Origin: Allium sativum
Taxonomy: Eukaryota > Streptophyta > Magnoliopsida > Asparagales > Amaryllidaceae
Direction: 5' to 3'
Length of the DNA stretch: 64,000 bases
Assembly (NCBI GenBank): GCA_030737875.1
Contig: CM060911.1
Location: forward strand, 95,748,599 to 95,812,598
The notes beneath the pieces were generated by a model, which saw nothing but the letters and a program-made list of their open reading frames with translations, ran no database searches and was not told where the DNA came from. This document shows positions 23,929 to 36,720 of the stretch, piece after piece (position 1 is the stretch's first letter; every line of letters begins with the position of its first letter). A program made the position numbers and the translations under genes.

Positions 23929-25863
23929 AAACCTTCCTAATGTAAAATCCTCTTTTTATAAAACTCTATTCATTTTCCAATTGTTTCCCTTTTCAATTCT
24001 ATTTACTTCCTAAATCAATATTCCTTTTATAATTCTATTTATTTTATAAATATTTCCTTTTATAAAATTCTATTCATTTCCCAATTTTCCATTATTATAT
24101 TTTCCAATTTTTCTTTTTCAAATATGACCTTTTCTATTCAATATCCACTTTGAAATTCCTTTTTATAAAATTATTTGATTTTATTTAAATATATTTTATT
24201 TTTAACATACACAATGAAAATTCCCATTTTAAATTCCAGTATAATATATGGTATTTAAAATACCAAATAACAATGATCGATATCATTCAACACACATAAT
24301 CGACCACAAATTATATATCACATCATATATTACAATATTTGAAAAACAGTAAAATAAATGTTGAGGAATCCAGTTGGATTCTCCGACCTGTTTCCCTGCA
24401 TCCACAGATGTTAAACAATATAATTAATATCAATTTCATTTCACTATGAAATATTCAGATCAACAAAATCCATATTTGATTAACGATTTATATATATATC
24501 ATTACCTATAATTTCAACAAATAATTCAGCAATTCAACCAAACAGTCAACACATAGAAATCAACCAACATTTTATCAGTTCTAAAAATACATTATAAAAA
24601 TATAACTGTTCAGAGTTGGTGAGTTTTACTCACATTGTCCGTAATCGTTAAATAACAATTTACGGTCGTTGGCTCTGATCATACAATTTATTTTGTCATA
24701 AATTAAGACGAGCTCCAATAGATTCCAAACTAGTTCCATTTTGTAGCGTGCGTTGATACTATCCTGACAGATCTTGATTTGCAAAATAAGTCGGCCCAAA
24801 TTCTCAACAAAAAAACCCGACCCGTTCTCCATTGCAAAACTTTGAAATCATCTTCCCAAACGTGAAACAGCTCGCGAGCTCCAGCTAATGGCATAACGCA
24901 GACTTTCTCCCCTTACTTCTTGCAGTCACGACACCCATGAAACCGAAGTCCAATATACTTCTATACACACAACTCACAACTCCTTATACCATCTTTTACT
25001 GTATCTCAAAACCAACCCTCATAACATCATGTTCACCATGAACACAGTAGCACGCGTGGAGTCTCCCCTTTCTAAATATCGCTTTGAAATACGTCTTCCT
25101 TCTTCAGTATTTTCACTGCCTTTTCCTCATACAAATGCCGTTCTTTAGTAAGCACAGTTCATCCCTCAACTTCGCTACAAGAACCATGAATTCCTGTCCG
25201 AAATCCTTCCCAAAAACATTAGCCTTCCTGTATCTGCCTCGTTCGCAACCTCACAACTTCTCCTTCTTTCTCCTCTGAAAACTCACAGTGCATCCACGAC
25301 ATAAACCGAACCATTTCTCCGATCATACAAACCCACGCTCGCTGAAACAAACAAAACGAGCTCCACCATTCTATTATCACAGTCCCTCTCAACACAGTCA
25401 ATTAAGCTGCGGCCTCCCATCAACCTGAGCACCGTCGATTCCTTCCCTGCGACAACCCCACTCAGACAGTGACCGCAGCCCCTTTACACGTTGTTCAAAA
25501 AACAGGAAGATAGGAAGCTAAAGGATCGAGCTTTGATCGATTTTATAATGATTTTCTTACTTGTGATTTTTGCTGAGGAATTGGGAATTTTTCTGCATTT
25601 TAACGTTGAAGGAGAGGCTGAAACAAAAGAAATGTGGCCCTTGTTTTGACCTAATAAATGAGTTAGGATATTTTGGTAGACAAGGTCAAGGTATATTGCT
25701 GGAATATTCCTTAGCTATTTCATGGTCGAACGGTTTTAAATCCCTACGATTTCGTATTATTTAGTTCAAGCTATCGTATCGCTAAATCGATATCGCCAAA
25801 TAGATATTTAAATAATTAATTAAATAAATTAACGATTCGTCGTTGAAAATACAGGACATTACA
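23929..25863 (-). mobile_element. Z: 5' portion of a P-family LTR
   Basis: On the minus strand it starts TGTAATGTCCTG at 25863 and runs left until cut by Y at 23928. It matches the P LTR in reverse complement, for example GGATTCTCCGACCTG near 24380 against the stretch near 9980. It contains a GC-richer cassette (about 24830-25500) and a GTGAGT/ACTCAC hairpin (24619-24633). It interrupts the G1 LTR; the adjoining ACGGC (25864-25868) is the expected target site. The remainder lies off-window to the left. Confidence 0.65.
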
Positions 25864-26867
25864 ACGGCTTTATATATTTAAATATTTTCGTGTCTATCCC
25901 AAATCGGACATCAAGAATCATATTTTGATCTTTTACTGAATATTATTTTGAAATATTCATTATTTTATTTTATTCAACACACGAATATATTCTTCAACAA
26001 ATGAATAATTTATATGGTTTATATTCAATAAAAATGATATTTTTATAGTTTAAATATTTTTATTCAACACATGAACATCTTATTTTATTCAACACATGAA
26101 TATTTATTTTTATTCAACACATGAATATTTTCTTATTCAACACATGAATATTTATTTTATTCAACACATGAATATTTATCCCTTTTCTGTATATTATTTT
26201 AAATTATTCTTTATTTTCCAAATTGGAATGAGACCGAATCCATTACCATATAATGTTATTTATATGGACTCCATACAACATATGTATTTAATAACAATCA
26301 TAAACAATAAACCATCATCCCGAATGCATTCCACAACTGCATAAGCATTAAATATAAATAATAAACGCTTACACAATCTGTCAACCAATCGATTGACATA
26401 AAACTAAACAAATGGGATTAGTGTACGTCAATTATCATCTCAATACGCGTATGGGGTTTCAATCAACAAACACGTATTTTATTTGTGCAGTTGGGTAATG
26501 TGCAATATTTATCCTCCCATTCCATATCAGTAAAATGAGTGTACATAATCAAATCGTCCGATTTGTAAATGAATATTTATTTTATTTCAACACATGAATA
26601 TTATTTTATTTAACACATGAATATATTATTTTATTCCATTTCACATCACAAACCAAATTCACATAACGAATCAACCAAATCAAACAATCAAACAAGTCGT
26701 CCATGGTTTGTGGACGATGGGGAGCAGTTCGTATATGCAGTTATAAAATAAATAACTGTACAAAGAAAATTATAGTGAACAGTTCTCACCTTAGGGTTCC
26801 ACTCCGTCATTCTTTAGCGGATGATGGTTTGGATTTACCCGACATTCCAACTCCATCTTTCCACGCT

Positions 26868-27290
26868 ATTCATAAATAAAAATAACATTTTTATTTCACT
26901 GCTACATGGATAAAAATCACATTTTTATCACCTCGCTATATTTATAAAAATCAAATTTTTATAGCGCTAAAAATCGAATTTTTATATAACTAAAAATCAA
27001 ATCTTTTCGTTACAACATATATATAAAAATCGCATTTTTATACTGTTAAAAATCATATCTTTATATTGCTTCTATATATATAAAGATCGTATTTTTAATC
27101 TACTACCTATATAAAAATCATATTTTTACACCGCTACTTCATATATAAAAATTATAATTTTATATTCGCTACTTCATTATAAAAATCGAATTTTTATCGC
27201 TACTTCATATATATAAAAATCGAATTTTTATCGATACTTCATATATATAAAAATCAAATTTTTCTCATGCTTATATTTTTAAAAACTGAA
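26868..27290 (-). repeat. Hairpin array in G1 (left LTR)
   Basis: About a dozen degenerate units carry AAAAAT-N3-ATTTTT stems, such as those with loops CAC, CGA and CAA. They are equivalent to 2596-2970 and pair with 54590-55005 in the other G1 LTR. Confidence 0.75.
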
Positions 27291-27394
27291 TTTTCTTTTC
27301 TTTTCACAATGCATTTAAACTAAATTAATTAACTAAAATTTAAAATAAAATAAAGACTCACTTTATCGTTCGTCGAAGATAAGAGGCGCCGGAG

Positions 27395-27399
27395 TCAGC
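27395..27399. other. Target-site duplication, left copy (TCAGC)
   Basis: The five bases before the solo LTR equal the five after it (34344-34348). The unbroken site in the other G1 LTR reads GAATCAGTAGAGG near 55115-55125. Confidence 0.85.
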
Positions 27400-28309
27400 T
27401 GTAATAACCCAGAAATCCAAGCCAATTTAAAAATTTTATTTTGGCAATTTTAGGGAATTTTAATTATTTAAAATAGATTATTTTAAATAAAAACCACGAA
27501 AAAATTATTTTGAATAGAATTCGAATGTATATATTATATAGATCGTCGTTAGAATATAAATAATTATTTTAAATTAAAAAAGGAATTGAAAATGGCGCGG
27601 TAGTTCGATAATTTGATTTCAAATTTCAAATGAATGTACCGGGTGCAAAATAAACCGGATTTTAGTGAAACCAAAAATATTTGAATCTAATAGAGAATAT
27701 CTTTCCAATGAATCCGAAAAATCAAAATTTCAAAACGGGGATAAAAAGATATGTCCAGCTGAAATTTCAGAATAGTCGCTATGGAATTCGACCCTTAAAA
27801 ATAGCCATTTTGCAAACGACCTCGGATTTCGACGAAACCACTTTTATTGGAACTGGAATGTCAAGTTATTGCTAGGTTTCAAATTTCATAATTTTTCGAA
27901 TCAATATGTGAGCGTGGCAAAGGAAAGCGCGTTTGACCAGTTTCAGTTGATTTTAATCGACTGGAAATTGGCCATTTTTCAAACGGTCTCGGAATTCAAC
28001 GAAACTAGTTTTGTTAGCACCGTATAGTCAATACGAAGCTAGAAAATATTTTTTTGGAACTTTTCGATTTAGTATGTGGCCCCGGTAAATTGAAATACGC
28101 GTTCAAATTCAATATATAGAGTTATATGTTGATTTTGACAAAAACTGATCGAAACAGTCGAATCAGCCTACGATACATATCCCATTCTGTTTGGAATGGG
28201 GGTAATATCCTAGGGACGATAGTTGTTGGGCCCAATTTTGAGTTCGAAAGAAAAGTCAACCTCTTGGAAATTAAAATAATTAATAAAATAAAATAATATA
28301 TTATTATAT

Positions 28310-28770
28310 ACCCTCCCCCCTTCTGTTTCTCTCTCCCCGACGTTTCAAAGAATAAAAAAAAACGCTCCTCCCCAAATCGAAGCCGCCTACCCCCCTCGAG
28401 TGCGCCACCACCTCCTCCCTCAAGCCCCCTCCATCGATCGACACCCCCTGACCCCGCCTCTCTCCTCCCTTGCCTCTCGCTGCCTCGAAGACCCCGGTTC
28501 CCAAGCCCCATAACCCGTCGTCGCCTCCACCTTGCCGCCTCCCCCTCGTTCTACGCCGCGCCCTTGTCTACCTCTCCAGCTCGAGCTCGCGAAACCCCTC
28601 TCCTTCCTCAATGGAAAACCGGCCCCCTTAAACCCTAGAACCTCGCCAACCGTTCGCCTGCGCCACCATCAGACCGGACCCCCTCGCCGCGGCCATCTCC
28701 GACCTCCCCGAAACCCGTGTCGACTGTATATTGCCCCACCCCTCAGAGAATTAGAATTAACGTGAAATTT
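28310..28770 (+). other. GC-rich cassette of the solo LTR
   Basis: A C-rich tract of about 460 bp at the position of the G2 cassette, but not recognisably the same sequence. Short proline-rich frames occur on both strands; none is conserved. Confidence 0.55.
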
Positions 28771-28968
28771 TTATTAATTTACTTATTAGTTAATGTGATT
28801 AGCTCAGAAAAAATTCAGTTTTTAGCACAAATTGAAATTAGTTTTTATATATAGTTTAATTTTAAAGATAAGATTTTTATTTAAGTTAAAGACGTGATTT
28901 TTATTAAGTAAAAGTTATGATTTTTATGATAGGGAATGTTTAGATTTTCACTAATCTAAGGATGAGAT

Positions 28969-28971
<3 letters not shown>

Positions 28972-29020
<49 letters not shown>
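28972..29020. repeat. TA microsatellite
   Basis: About 49 bp of uninterrupted TA. Confidence 0.95.
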
Positions 29021-29023
<3 letters not shown>

Positions 29024-29760
29024 TGAAAATAAGGCTCAGGTCCCTAAAAGCAAACTTAATTAGGCTCACATCCAGTGGTAAACTTGTTATAAATTAGGTC
29101 CCTATTTTTCAAAAGTAGCGAAAAAAATAAAAAAAAAATAACAAAAAATATTATTTAAATAAGTTATGCATTCGGTACAAAAATCAGTTAAAAAAATCAA
29201 AATAGACACAAAAAAAGAAAAAAGAAAAGAAAACACCGAAAAAATGTAGTTAAATGCATAATTTTATGCACTTTTTCAGATTTCTTGCATGTATACGTGC
29301 AAATATTGCATAACCGTTTAACTCCGTACATTTTTATTTGCATTTATGTATGCAAATATTATGAAAACATGCACACATATGTGCAACAAATTTGCAGGCA
29401 AAACGTTTGCTTAATTTTCTATATGCAATAATTGCATATATGTGTGCAACTATAGGCAAAAGTTGTATACATATATGCAACTTTTTTTTTTTGATTTGCG
29501 TGGCCTTCTCATATTATTTGCAGATTTTAGAATTTTTTTTTAATACCTACCGCACTTTTTTTCTGGAACAAATTGGAGGAAGCGAAGGCTAAAATGCGTG
29601 AGGCCGCACCATGAAATAAGGAAGCGGATCCAAAGAAATAGGAGGCGTGAATTTAAAAAGAGGGGGCGGGTTTATATTATAAACTATGGCCGGGTTTTTT
29701 TTTATATTTTAAAAGTAAACAGGGACCTGTAAAAAACGCACCCTATATATAAAGTCGAGA
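29021..29760. mobile_element. Possible small DNA-transposon-like insertion
   Basis: This stretch has no counterpart in G2 or G3 and interrupts the AT-rich repeat tract. AGGTCCCT occurs near its left end (29037 and 29097) and its complement AGGGACCT near its right end (about 29720), suggesting short terminal inverted repeats. The middle is rich in TGCA-containing palindromic words. No transposase is seen. The exact ends and TSD are blurred by flanking TA runs, so the class is uncertain. Confidence 0.35.
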
Positions 29761-29829
29761 CTTTTCCTTATGTAAAGTTTTGATTTTTAATATATAGGCA
29801 AGATTAGATTTTTTTTATATATTAGTATG

Positions 29830-30140
29830 GATTATAAAAATATGATTTTTATATTATAGAAATATTAAAGAAGTGATTTTTATATAATAGAAATATTAAA
29901 GAAGTGATTTTTATATGATAGAAATATTAAAGAAGTGATTTTTATATAATAGAAATATTAAAGATATGATTTTATATTGTAGAAAGAATAAAAATGTGAT
30001 TTTTATATATATGAAGTTGAAATATAAAAATATAATTTTTATATGGAATAAGCATTGTAAAAATATATATATATATATGAAGTAAAAATAAAAATATCAT
30101 TTTTATTTGTTGAAATGAAATAATAAAATATAATTTTTAT
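29830..30140 (+). repeat. Hairpin-type tandem array in the solo LTR
   Basis: About four units of roughly 36 bp around AATATTAAAGAAGTGATTTT lead into single AAAAAT-N3-ATTTTT units. It is the counterpart of the G2 array. Confidence 0.7.
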
Positions 30141-30984
30141 ATATGAACAGCGTGAAAAGAACTGCATAGGAATTTCAAGCCGATCCAGAGGTTCAGCAGT
30201 TCAATAGCAAAGCACGGCGGAGTGGAACCCTCTGTTAGAACTCCTCACCTTTTAATTTTTTTTTCTAGTTAAAATATATAATAGGAAGCAGACGGTGTTT
30301 AGTAGCACCCGACACCCGTCGTCCACAGACCATGGACGGCTTGTATGCTTGTTTGTTTAATTTTGATGTGTAATTGATTGAGTTATGTGATGTGAAGTGA
30401 AATAAAATATTTTATAGTGGAAAATATTATATAGTTAAAAATAGAATTTTTAACGTGTATTTAAAACGAAATAAATATAAACAAATCGGACAATTTGTTT
30501 ATATACACACATTTGACTAATATTGATTGGGACGATAAATTTTACACATCGCCCAACTGCACAAATAAAATGTGTATTTGATTGTTTGAAACCCCACACG
30601 GGTATTGGGATGATATATGACATACACTAATCCCAATAATTAGTTGTATGTCGATTGATTGATTGACAGACTATTATAAGCATTAAATATTTAAATTTGA
30701 TGCTTATACTGTGTAGAATGCACATTGGATGATGGTTGATTATTTGTCATTGTTAATTTATACATGTGTTGTAGAAAATCCATATAATTACATTATATGG
30801 TAATTGATTGGGCCTCATTCCAGTTTTGAAATAGAAATATTCGAAAAAGAAATATTCGAAATAGAAATATTTGGAATAGAATATTTGAAAATAGAAATAT
30901 ATGAAGCCGTGTTGATTAGATTGACGCCATTTTGACGCGAACGAGATTTATATCAATTTTATTCATTTTTCAATGAATATTGAA

Positions 30985-31230
30985 AAGAATTGAAATTCGA
31001 ATTAGATTGAATTGAATTGAATATAAAACGAATTCGAATTGAATTGAATATAAAACGAATTCGAAAACGAATTCGAATTGAATTGAATATAAAGTGAATT
31101 CGAATTGAATTGAATATAAAGCGAATTCTAATTGAATTGAATATAAAGTGAATTCGTATTGAATTGAATATAAGGTGAATTCGAATTGAATTGAATATAA
31201 AATGAATTCGAATTGAATTATATTGAATTG
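30985..31230 (+). repeat. GAATTGAATTGAATATAAA tandem array
   Basis: Roughly eight units. It corresponds to the 27-bp array of G2 but with ATAAA in place of AGAAA. Confidence 0.8.
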
Positions 31231-33947
31231 AAATCGATTTGAAATGAAATTAAAACAAATTTATATTGAAAAATTCAATTTTGATTTGAATTTGAAAAGG
31301 AAATTGAAATCGTTTTGAAAACGAATTTAAAACGATTTATAAAATTTGTTTCAAAAGGAAATCGACGAAGTATATATTATATATATAATATAATGGCCTG
31401 AATAGAACGCGCCGCACCGCGGTAGTTCGCGAATTTCGACCATTGACTTCGAACGGATATTACGGGAGATCCGACCGTCGGATTCTCCTAAAACCGGAAC
31501 CGTTGGGTTCGTATCAAAAAGAGCTTTCTAATGAATATTAGAAATTAGAAATCTAACGGTTGGATTTGGAATTATGTCCAAATCAAATTTGGAAAAGGTC
31601 GCTGTAAGTGCAGTTCGATGGCCGTTCGTGGAAATCGACTGTACGGACCTCGATAAAATTATTAAAAATAGTGATAATTTGTGTAAAATCATAAGAAATG
31701 ATTTGGGAAGAATTGGGATGAAAACTCCATATTTGAAAATATATAAATAGTTTTTTATCGAAATGAACTAGTTTTGAACTAGAACTATAATTCTATTTAT
31801 TTTTAAAATAAATAAATAGGATTTGAAATGGTTTTGAAAATAACCAGAATTTCCAATAATTGCATTGGAATGGATTTGAATCGAAATTGTCTTCGGAATA
31901 TTTCGATGTTGGATTTCGTGATTATACAGATGTTGTTATGGAAATTTGAAAGATATATATATATATATCGTTATTTCCAATACGATATTTGTTGTTCGTA
32001 GAATTTGATATTGAATATAAGCCGGTATATTTTCTATTCAGAGCCATGTATTGAATATCAAATGTGATTTGGGTTTGTCGTGAATGGTTTCTTCATTAAC
32101 ACTGTTCTTAAACCCAGTTGAGAAAAAGATTACATCTTTATATTTAGAATTAATGAATTGTGCCAATTAAATAATATTTAATTGGAATTGAATTGGGATT
32201 GATTTTTGGGTTTATCGTGAACGGTGTTTTAAATAACACTGGTTCTTTAACACGATGATTAATGGAATGTGATTTTGGGTTTATCGTGAACCGTGTTTTA
32301 AATGACATTGGTTCTTTAACCCAGTTAAAGATAGGATACTGATTTCTGTAAAGATTTCAACTATGTGGGGTTTTAATGAATCTTTAATTAGATTGAAATG
32401 GTCGAGAATGGAGTATCACCAGTTTTGCTCCAGGCGATAGTTAAATCTTTAATTAGATTTGAACATGAAATGGTAATTGAATTTACCGATAACACTTTGG
32501 TGTTAGATATGAAGTATTACCAGTTTTACTTCATAGGATAAATAGGTTGGGATTGGGAAATAAATGATTACTTCGGTGTGGTTCGCTAATCCCGACTAGT
32601 TTGAATTGATATTCAAAGGAGATTAACGAATAAATTCAAAGGATTTATCTTTGAAAAAATTAATGGGAACCTTTCCCAAAGTATAAGAATATTTGAGCAA
32701 AAGAATATTCTGAATTGGAATGAGGCGTATGTTGTGTTTGTGAAACACTTGTTTATTATATACACGAGTTATACAGAAAGACCGGTTTTATCCCATTCTG
32801 AATAACTGATTCGACGAGATGTCGAAGGTGAAGACGGTGGTTGAAGACAGGAGGTCTTCACATCATTTGGATGGTTTCTGTTGATCTTGATTGGGTCGTA
32901 CACCCAAGAGGAGAGAATCAGTTGGTGATCGTCCAGACGTACTTGGAGATTGATGGATATGCGGGGTACTAGGTGCCTCCGGTTTCGTTCAGACCCAGAA
33001 CGAACTTGTAAATGGACTGTGTGTCTGACATCGAATTTCATTCTATGTGATTGATATCGATTGCATAGCGTGAATCACCTGTGTGGCATGCTAAGATGCA
33101 AATGATCAAGGCTTCTGTTGAAAAGCAGAGTCTTGTGGTTGATGATCAAAGCACGGCCTGTGTGGCATATCTTTCGGTAACGTGAATTTGCGGGCCTCAC
33201 ACCCCGGTTGTGAACTAAAAACGGGAGTAGGACCTCAGGGAGGGCATGCGTTTCCTTCTAGCTAGAAGTGGCGTCAGTGGTTTTACACGCCCTGACGAGT
33301 TTGACTTATGTGGTTGTTGCTGTTGCGAGGCGCCTCGGTTAGATCGGACGATCCGGGTCTGATGGAGTCATTCGTTGGCTCATTGACACCCCATAGGGTG
33401 GGGAAATGTAGTGTTCACGAATTTTAATCCGCATCGGTGGACCGGCCCTGACGATCCAAAGGTCACTCGAGCTCTGACCTGAGACACGGGCTAGAGCGTC
33501 TCAAATCGGTTGACGACTATCTTTTGCCTCGGTTCACAAATGGAAATCCAACTTCCAATACGTGACGTTTCGATTCTAGTTGTAATCCTATATATGGCGA
33601 CATAGTGGGATGGGGCGCTTATGCCATCTATGATTGATACTTATGATTGAAATTGTTTTATATACTATGCACTTATAATAGTATCAAATGATTTTTTTAG
33701 CGTATCAAGCATTCTTTGGCTATTATAATGTAAAAACCCTATCCTCCGGCTTGCGTTGCATTGTGTGATGGGACCTGGGTCTTATAATACCTTCATTTTT
33801 CTTTATTTAGCATTGTGCTGTTTGTTTTATGCACTGTTATCCTTGGGAGGAAACCCATTCAATGTTATACGACGTGGTCCCTTGATTTACCTAACTTTAA
33901 AATAAAGATAAATAACTGTTTTAGTTCTCACACCAGTCCCATGACTG

Positions 33948-33982
33948 ACCTTGAGTTTATTATTTTAACCTAAACTCTGGGT
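33948..33982 (+). other. Conserved 35-nt hairpin (solo LTR)
   Basis: ACCTTGAGTTTA (33948-33959) and TAAACTCTGGGT (33971-33982) form the same stem-loop as in G2 and G3. Confidence 0.65.
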
Positions 33983-34343
33983 GCCATTATTTTCCGCACG
34001 GGCAGCTAGTAGTTTTGGTTTTGCAGATTTATATTCACAGGATCCTGGTTTACAACTGGAATGATATCCGGAAAGCTTTGTATCCGTATATCTCCTTCAG
34101 TTGTGTATTGTATTATTTTCCGCTGCTATGTAATGTATTGTAATCTCTGATATTTTCTGTGTAATATTTATTCATTTATACTCTTTATATTCTTGTATTC
34201 TGATGGAATTGTTGTAATATACAATGAAATGTTCTTCTGTTTGCGTTCTGATGTGTCGTGTTCTCAAAACAATCAGGCGTTTTCGAACGGTATGGGTCGG
34301 TTTAGCGACTGATTCGGATCGAGCGAAATTCCCGGTCGTTACA

Positions 34344-35677
34344 TCAGCAGAGGTCGCAAGTGGAACCACGGCGTCTGGACAGCGGGCTAGATGGGTTTAG
34401 TGCTTTGAAGTTTCAATTGGAGGCGAGGAGAGAAACGACGGATGGAGGTGGAGCTGATGGAGTCAGAGTTGGTGGAGGGTCGGAGGGTGGAGGCCAGGTG
34501 CAAGCGGAGGCCGGTGGCAGGGGAGGGCGGGCCCAACGCGGTTGGATTTGGGGTTGTGGCTCGAATGGGGAATGGTTGAGAGAGGAGGAGGGGGCAGCCG
34601 TCGCGAGGAGGAGGAAAGGAAGGTGACGCCGTCGATCGCTTGCGGTGGCCGGAGGAGCTCCGATAGGCGGCTGGAGCGCGGAGGGAGGGAATGATTTTTC
34701 CCCGACCCGTTCTCCTTTTTATTTGTTTAGCGTTGACTGGGAGTAAAGGAAGAGAGAGGAAGGAGTTTTTATATAATTTATTTATTATTTATATTAATTT
34801 TGAATTCTATATAAAGTTAATTTTTCGTTCGGACTCCAAATCGAATCTGACAACTGCCGCCTCTAGCTAATTACCCCCATTCCGAACATAATGGGATTTG
34901 TATCACAAGACAGTTCGGCTGTTTCGATCCGTTTTCATCAAAATCAAAATATAAATTTATATATTGAATTTGAACGCACATTTCAATTTACTGGGGCCAT
35001 ATACTGACACCAAAAATTACAAAAAAATTATTTCTAGATTCATATTGACGATACGGTCCTAAAATATCTAATCTCATCGAATTTGGAGACCGTTTGAAAA
35101 ACAGTCATTTTCCATTCGATTAAATTCAAATTAAAATGACCAAACACATTTAAAGTCACCACGCTCACATATTGGTTCCAAAAATTATGAAAATTGGAAT
35201 CTAGCAATAATTTGATACTCCGGATCCAACAAAAGTGGTTTCATCGAAAACGGAGGTCGTTTGCAAAATCTCTATTTTTAAGGGCTAAATTTCCATAGCG
35301 ACTGTCCTGCATTTTCAGTTGGGCATAACTTTTTATTCCCGCTATGAAATTTGGATTTTTCGGATTCGTTGGAAAGATATTTTCAAATAGATTCTAATAT
35401 TTTTTGTTTCGCTAAAATCCATTTTATTTTGAATCCTTTACATTCATTTAAAATTTGAAATTGAATTTTCAAACTACCGCGCCATTTCCAATTCCTTTTA
35501 TATTTAAAACATATATTTATATACTAACTTCGATTTATATAAATATATACATTCTAATTCTATTCAAAATAAATTTCTCGTCATTATTATCTAAAATAAT
35601 TCATTTTAAATATCCAAAATTCATTAAAATTGCCAAAATCGAATTTTAAATTGGTTCTGATTTTCCGGGTTGTTACA
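34344..35677 (-). mobile_element. G1: 3' LTR, proximal part
   Basis: On the minus strand the LTR starts TGTAACAACCCGG at 35677, directly after the PPT, and runs left to the solo-LTR insertion. About 34349-34740 is the G1 GC-rich cassette and matches 55120-55407 in the 5' LTR. Sequence from 34900 to 35677 matches, in reverse complement, the first 870 bp of G2 and G3. The first five bases are the right copy of the solo LTR's TSD. Confidence 0.8.
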
Positions 35678-35747
35678 ATCTCCCCCACTTAAAATCTTTT
35701 CGTCTTCGAAAAGGAACGGAGCTAAAATTTGTTTAACTAATCAACTC
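35678..35747 (-). mobile_element. G1: internal 3' end with PPT
   Basis: The complement of AAGTGGGGGAGAT lies next to the LTR, followed by the CTTTTCGTCTTCGAAAAG stem (35696-35713). The interior resumes at 51128 after element C. AACTC (35743-35747) is the left TSD of C. Confidence 0.75.
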
Positions 35748-36034
35748 TGAAAGAGTCGATATACGAATTTAAGCAGGATCAATAATATGGATATGCAGAA
35801 TGTATGTGATATATTAACTTGTATATTTACAAAAGTTATGCAAATAAATATTTAATAAAGAAAGATCTTACAGTAGCAATATCACAGATAAGTAAATGCA
35901 GTAAAAATGGAAAAATCACACCAGGGCTTTTTATACTGGTTGGAGCACCATCCTACGTCTAGTCCTAGATCTCTCTCTGAATTTTCACTAATCAACAACC
36001 TCGCTTCACCCGGAGGAACAGGTTCACAGTACAC

Positions 36035-36150
36035 CACTTGATTTCACGGGCTACAAACTTACCCACTTGATTTCACGGGCCACAAGCTTACCCACTTGAT
36101 TTCACGGGCCACAAGCTTACCCACCTGATTTCAACGGCTACAGGCTTACC
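36035..36150 (-). repeat. 29-bp tandem repeat in the C LTR
   Basis: Four units with start spacing of exactly 29 bp (36035, 36064, 36093, 36122) are built on CACTTGATTTCACGGGC. Equivalent arrays lie at about 37379 and 50082 in the other two LTR copies. Confidence 0.85.
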
Positions 36151-36702
36151 GGAATTTCAATACAAAGTAGTTGATGATTGACTATATATTGTGTCTTCAA
36201 TACACGGACTAGTCACTTGTAGTACACCCGTCCTATATTCTTATCCTCGAGTATATACTTTGAATGGGTAGATTTAAGGAAGTAGAATGCTTGTTGAATC
36301 AAATGATATTAAATTGATTCAAGGATTCAACAAGTATTTGAAATTTGGAGAGCTTTTGTTTTGCAAAGAATATGAAAATGCAATTCAGAAATTAGAGAGA
36401 ATATAGAATGATTTTTGGTTTTTTGGTTAATTGTGAAACAAGTTTGAAGTTGTTTATATAATAGAGGAAAGGTAGTAATTCTTCATGAAGAGTTTCTATA
36501 AAAAGATATGTCCATTTCCTTTGATTATTGAATAGAAATCTCTTCACAAATAGAAGCAACCTTTCATAAAAAAGCTTGCTGTTCGAAAATGGTCGACAGG
36601 TCAAAAATCTCCGGTCGACTGGTTGAATTTAATTAAAATTGAAAATTCCAGAAAAATAGCCGTTATGTGCAAAAACACATAAACTGGTCAATTGGTGATT
36701 TT

Positions 36703-36720
36703 CAACCAGTCGACTGGTTG
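36703..36720. other. Perfect 18-bp palindrome
   Basis: CAACCAGTCGACTGGTTG equals its own reverse complement. It lies in a cluster of GGTCGACTGG-like words between about 36590 and 36790, also seen in the B and C copies. Confidence 0.8.

Larger units (their letters stand above)
25864..27399 (-). mobile_element. G1: 3' LTR, distal part
   Basis: It is co-linear with G1's 5' LTR at about 54095-55119, though the leftmost roughly 500 bp has no counterpart there. It includes repeated TTCAACACATGAATAT units (about 26060-26180) and, at about 26868-27290, the AAAAAT-N3-ATTTTT hairpin array in reverse complement. It is broken at the left by Z and at the right by the solo G LTR. Confidence 0.7.
27400..34343 (+). 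mobile_element. Solo G LTR, 6.94 kb, with perfect TSD
   Basis: It begins TGTAATAACCCAG and ends CGGTCGTTACA. There is no PBS or PPT on either side; G1 LTR sequence resumes directly on both sides after a TCAGC duplication. It is co-linear with G2 1053-7438, with its own GC cassette (28310-28770), a TA microsatellite, a roughly 740-bp foreign insertion, a hairpin array, a GAATTCGAATTGAATTGAAT array and the 3' hairpin (33948-33982). It arose most simply by recombination between the LTRs of a full G element. No gene is seen in it. Confidence 0.85.
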
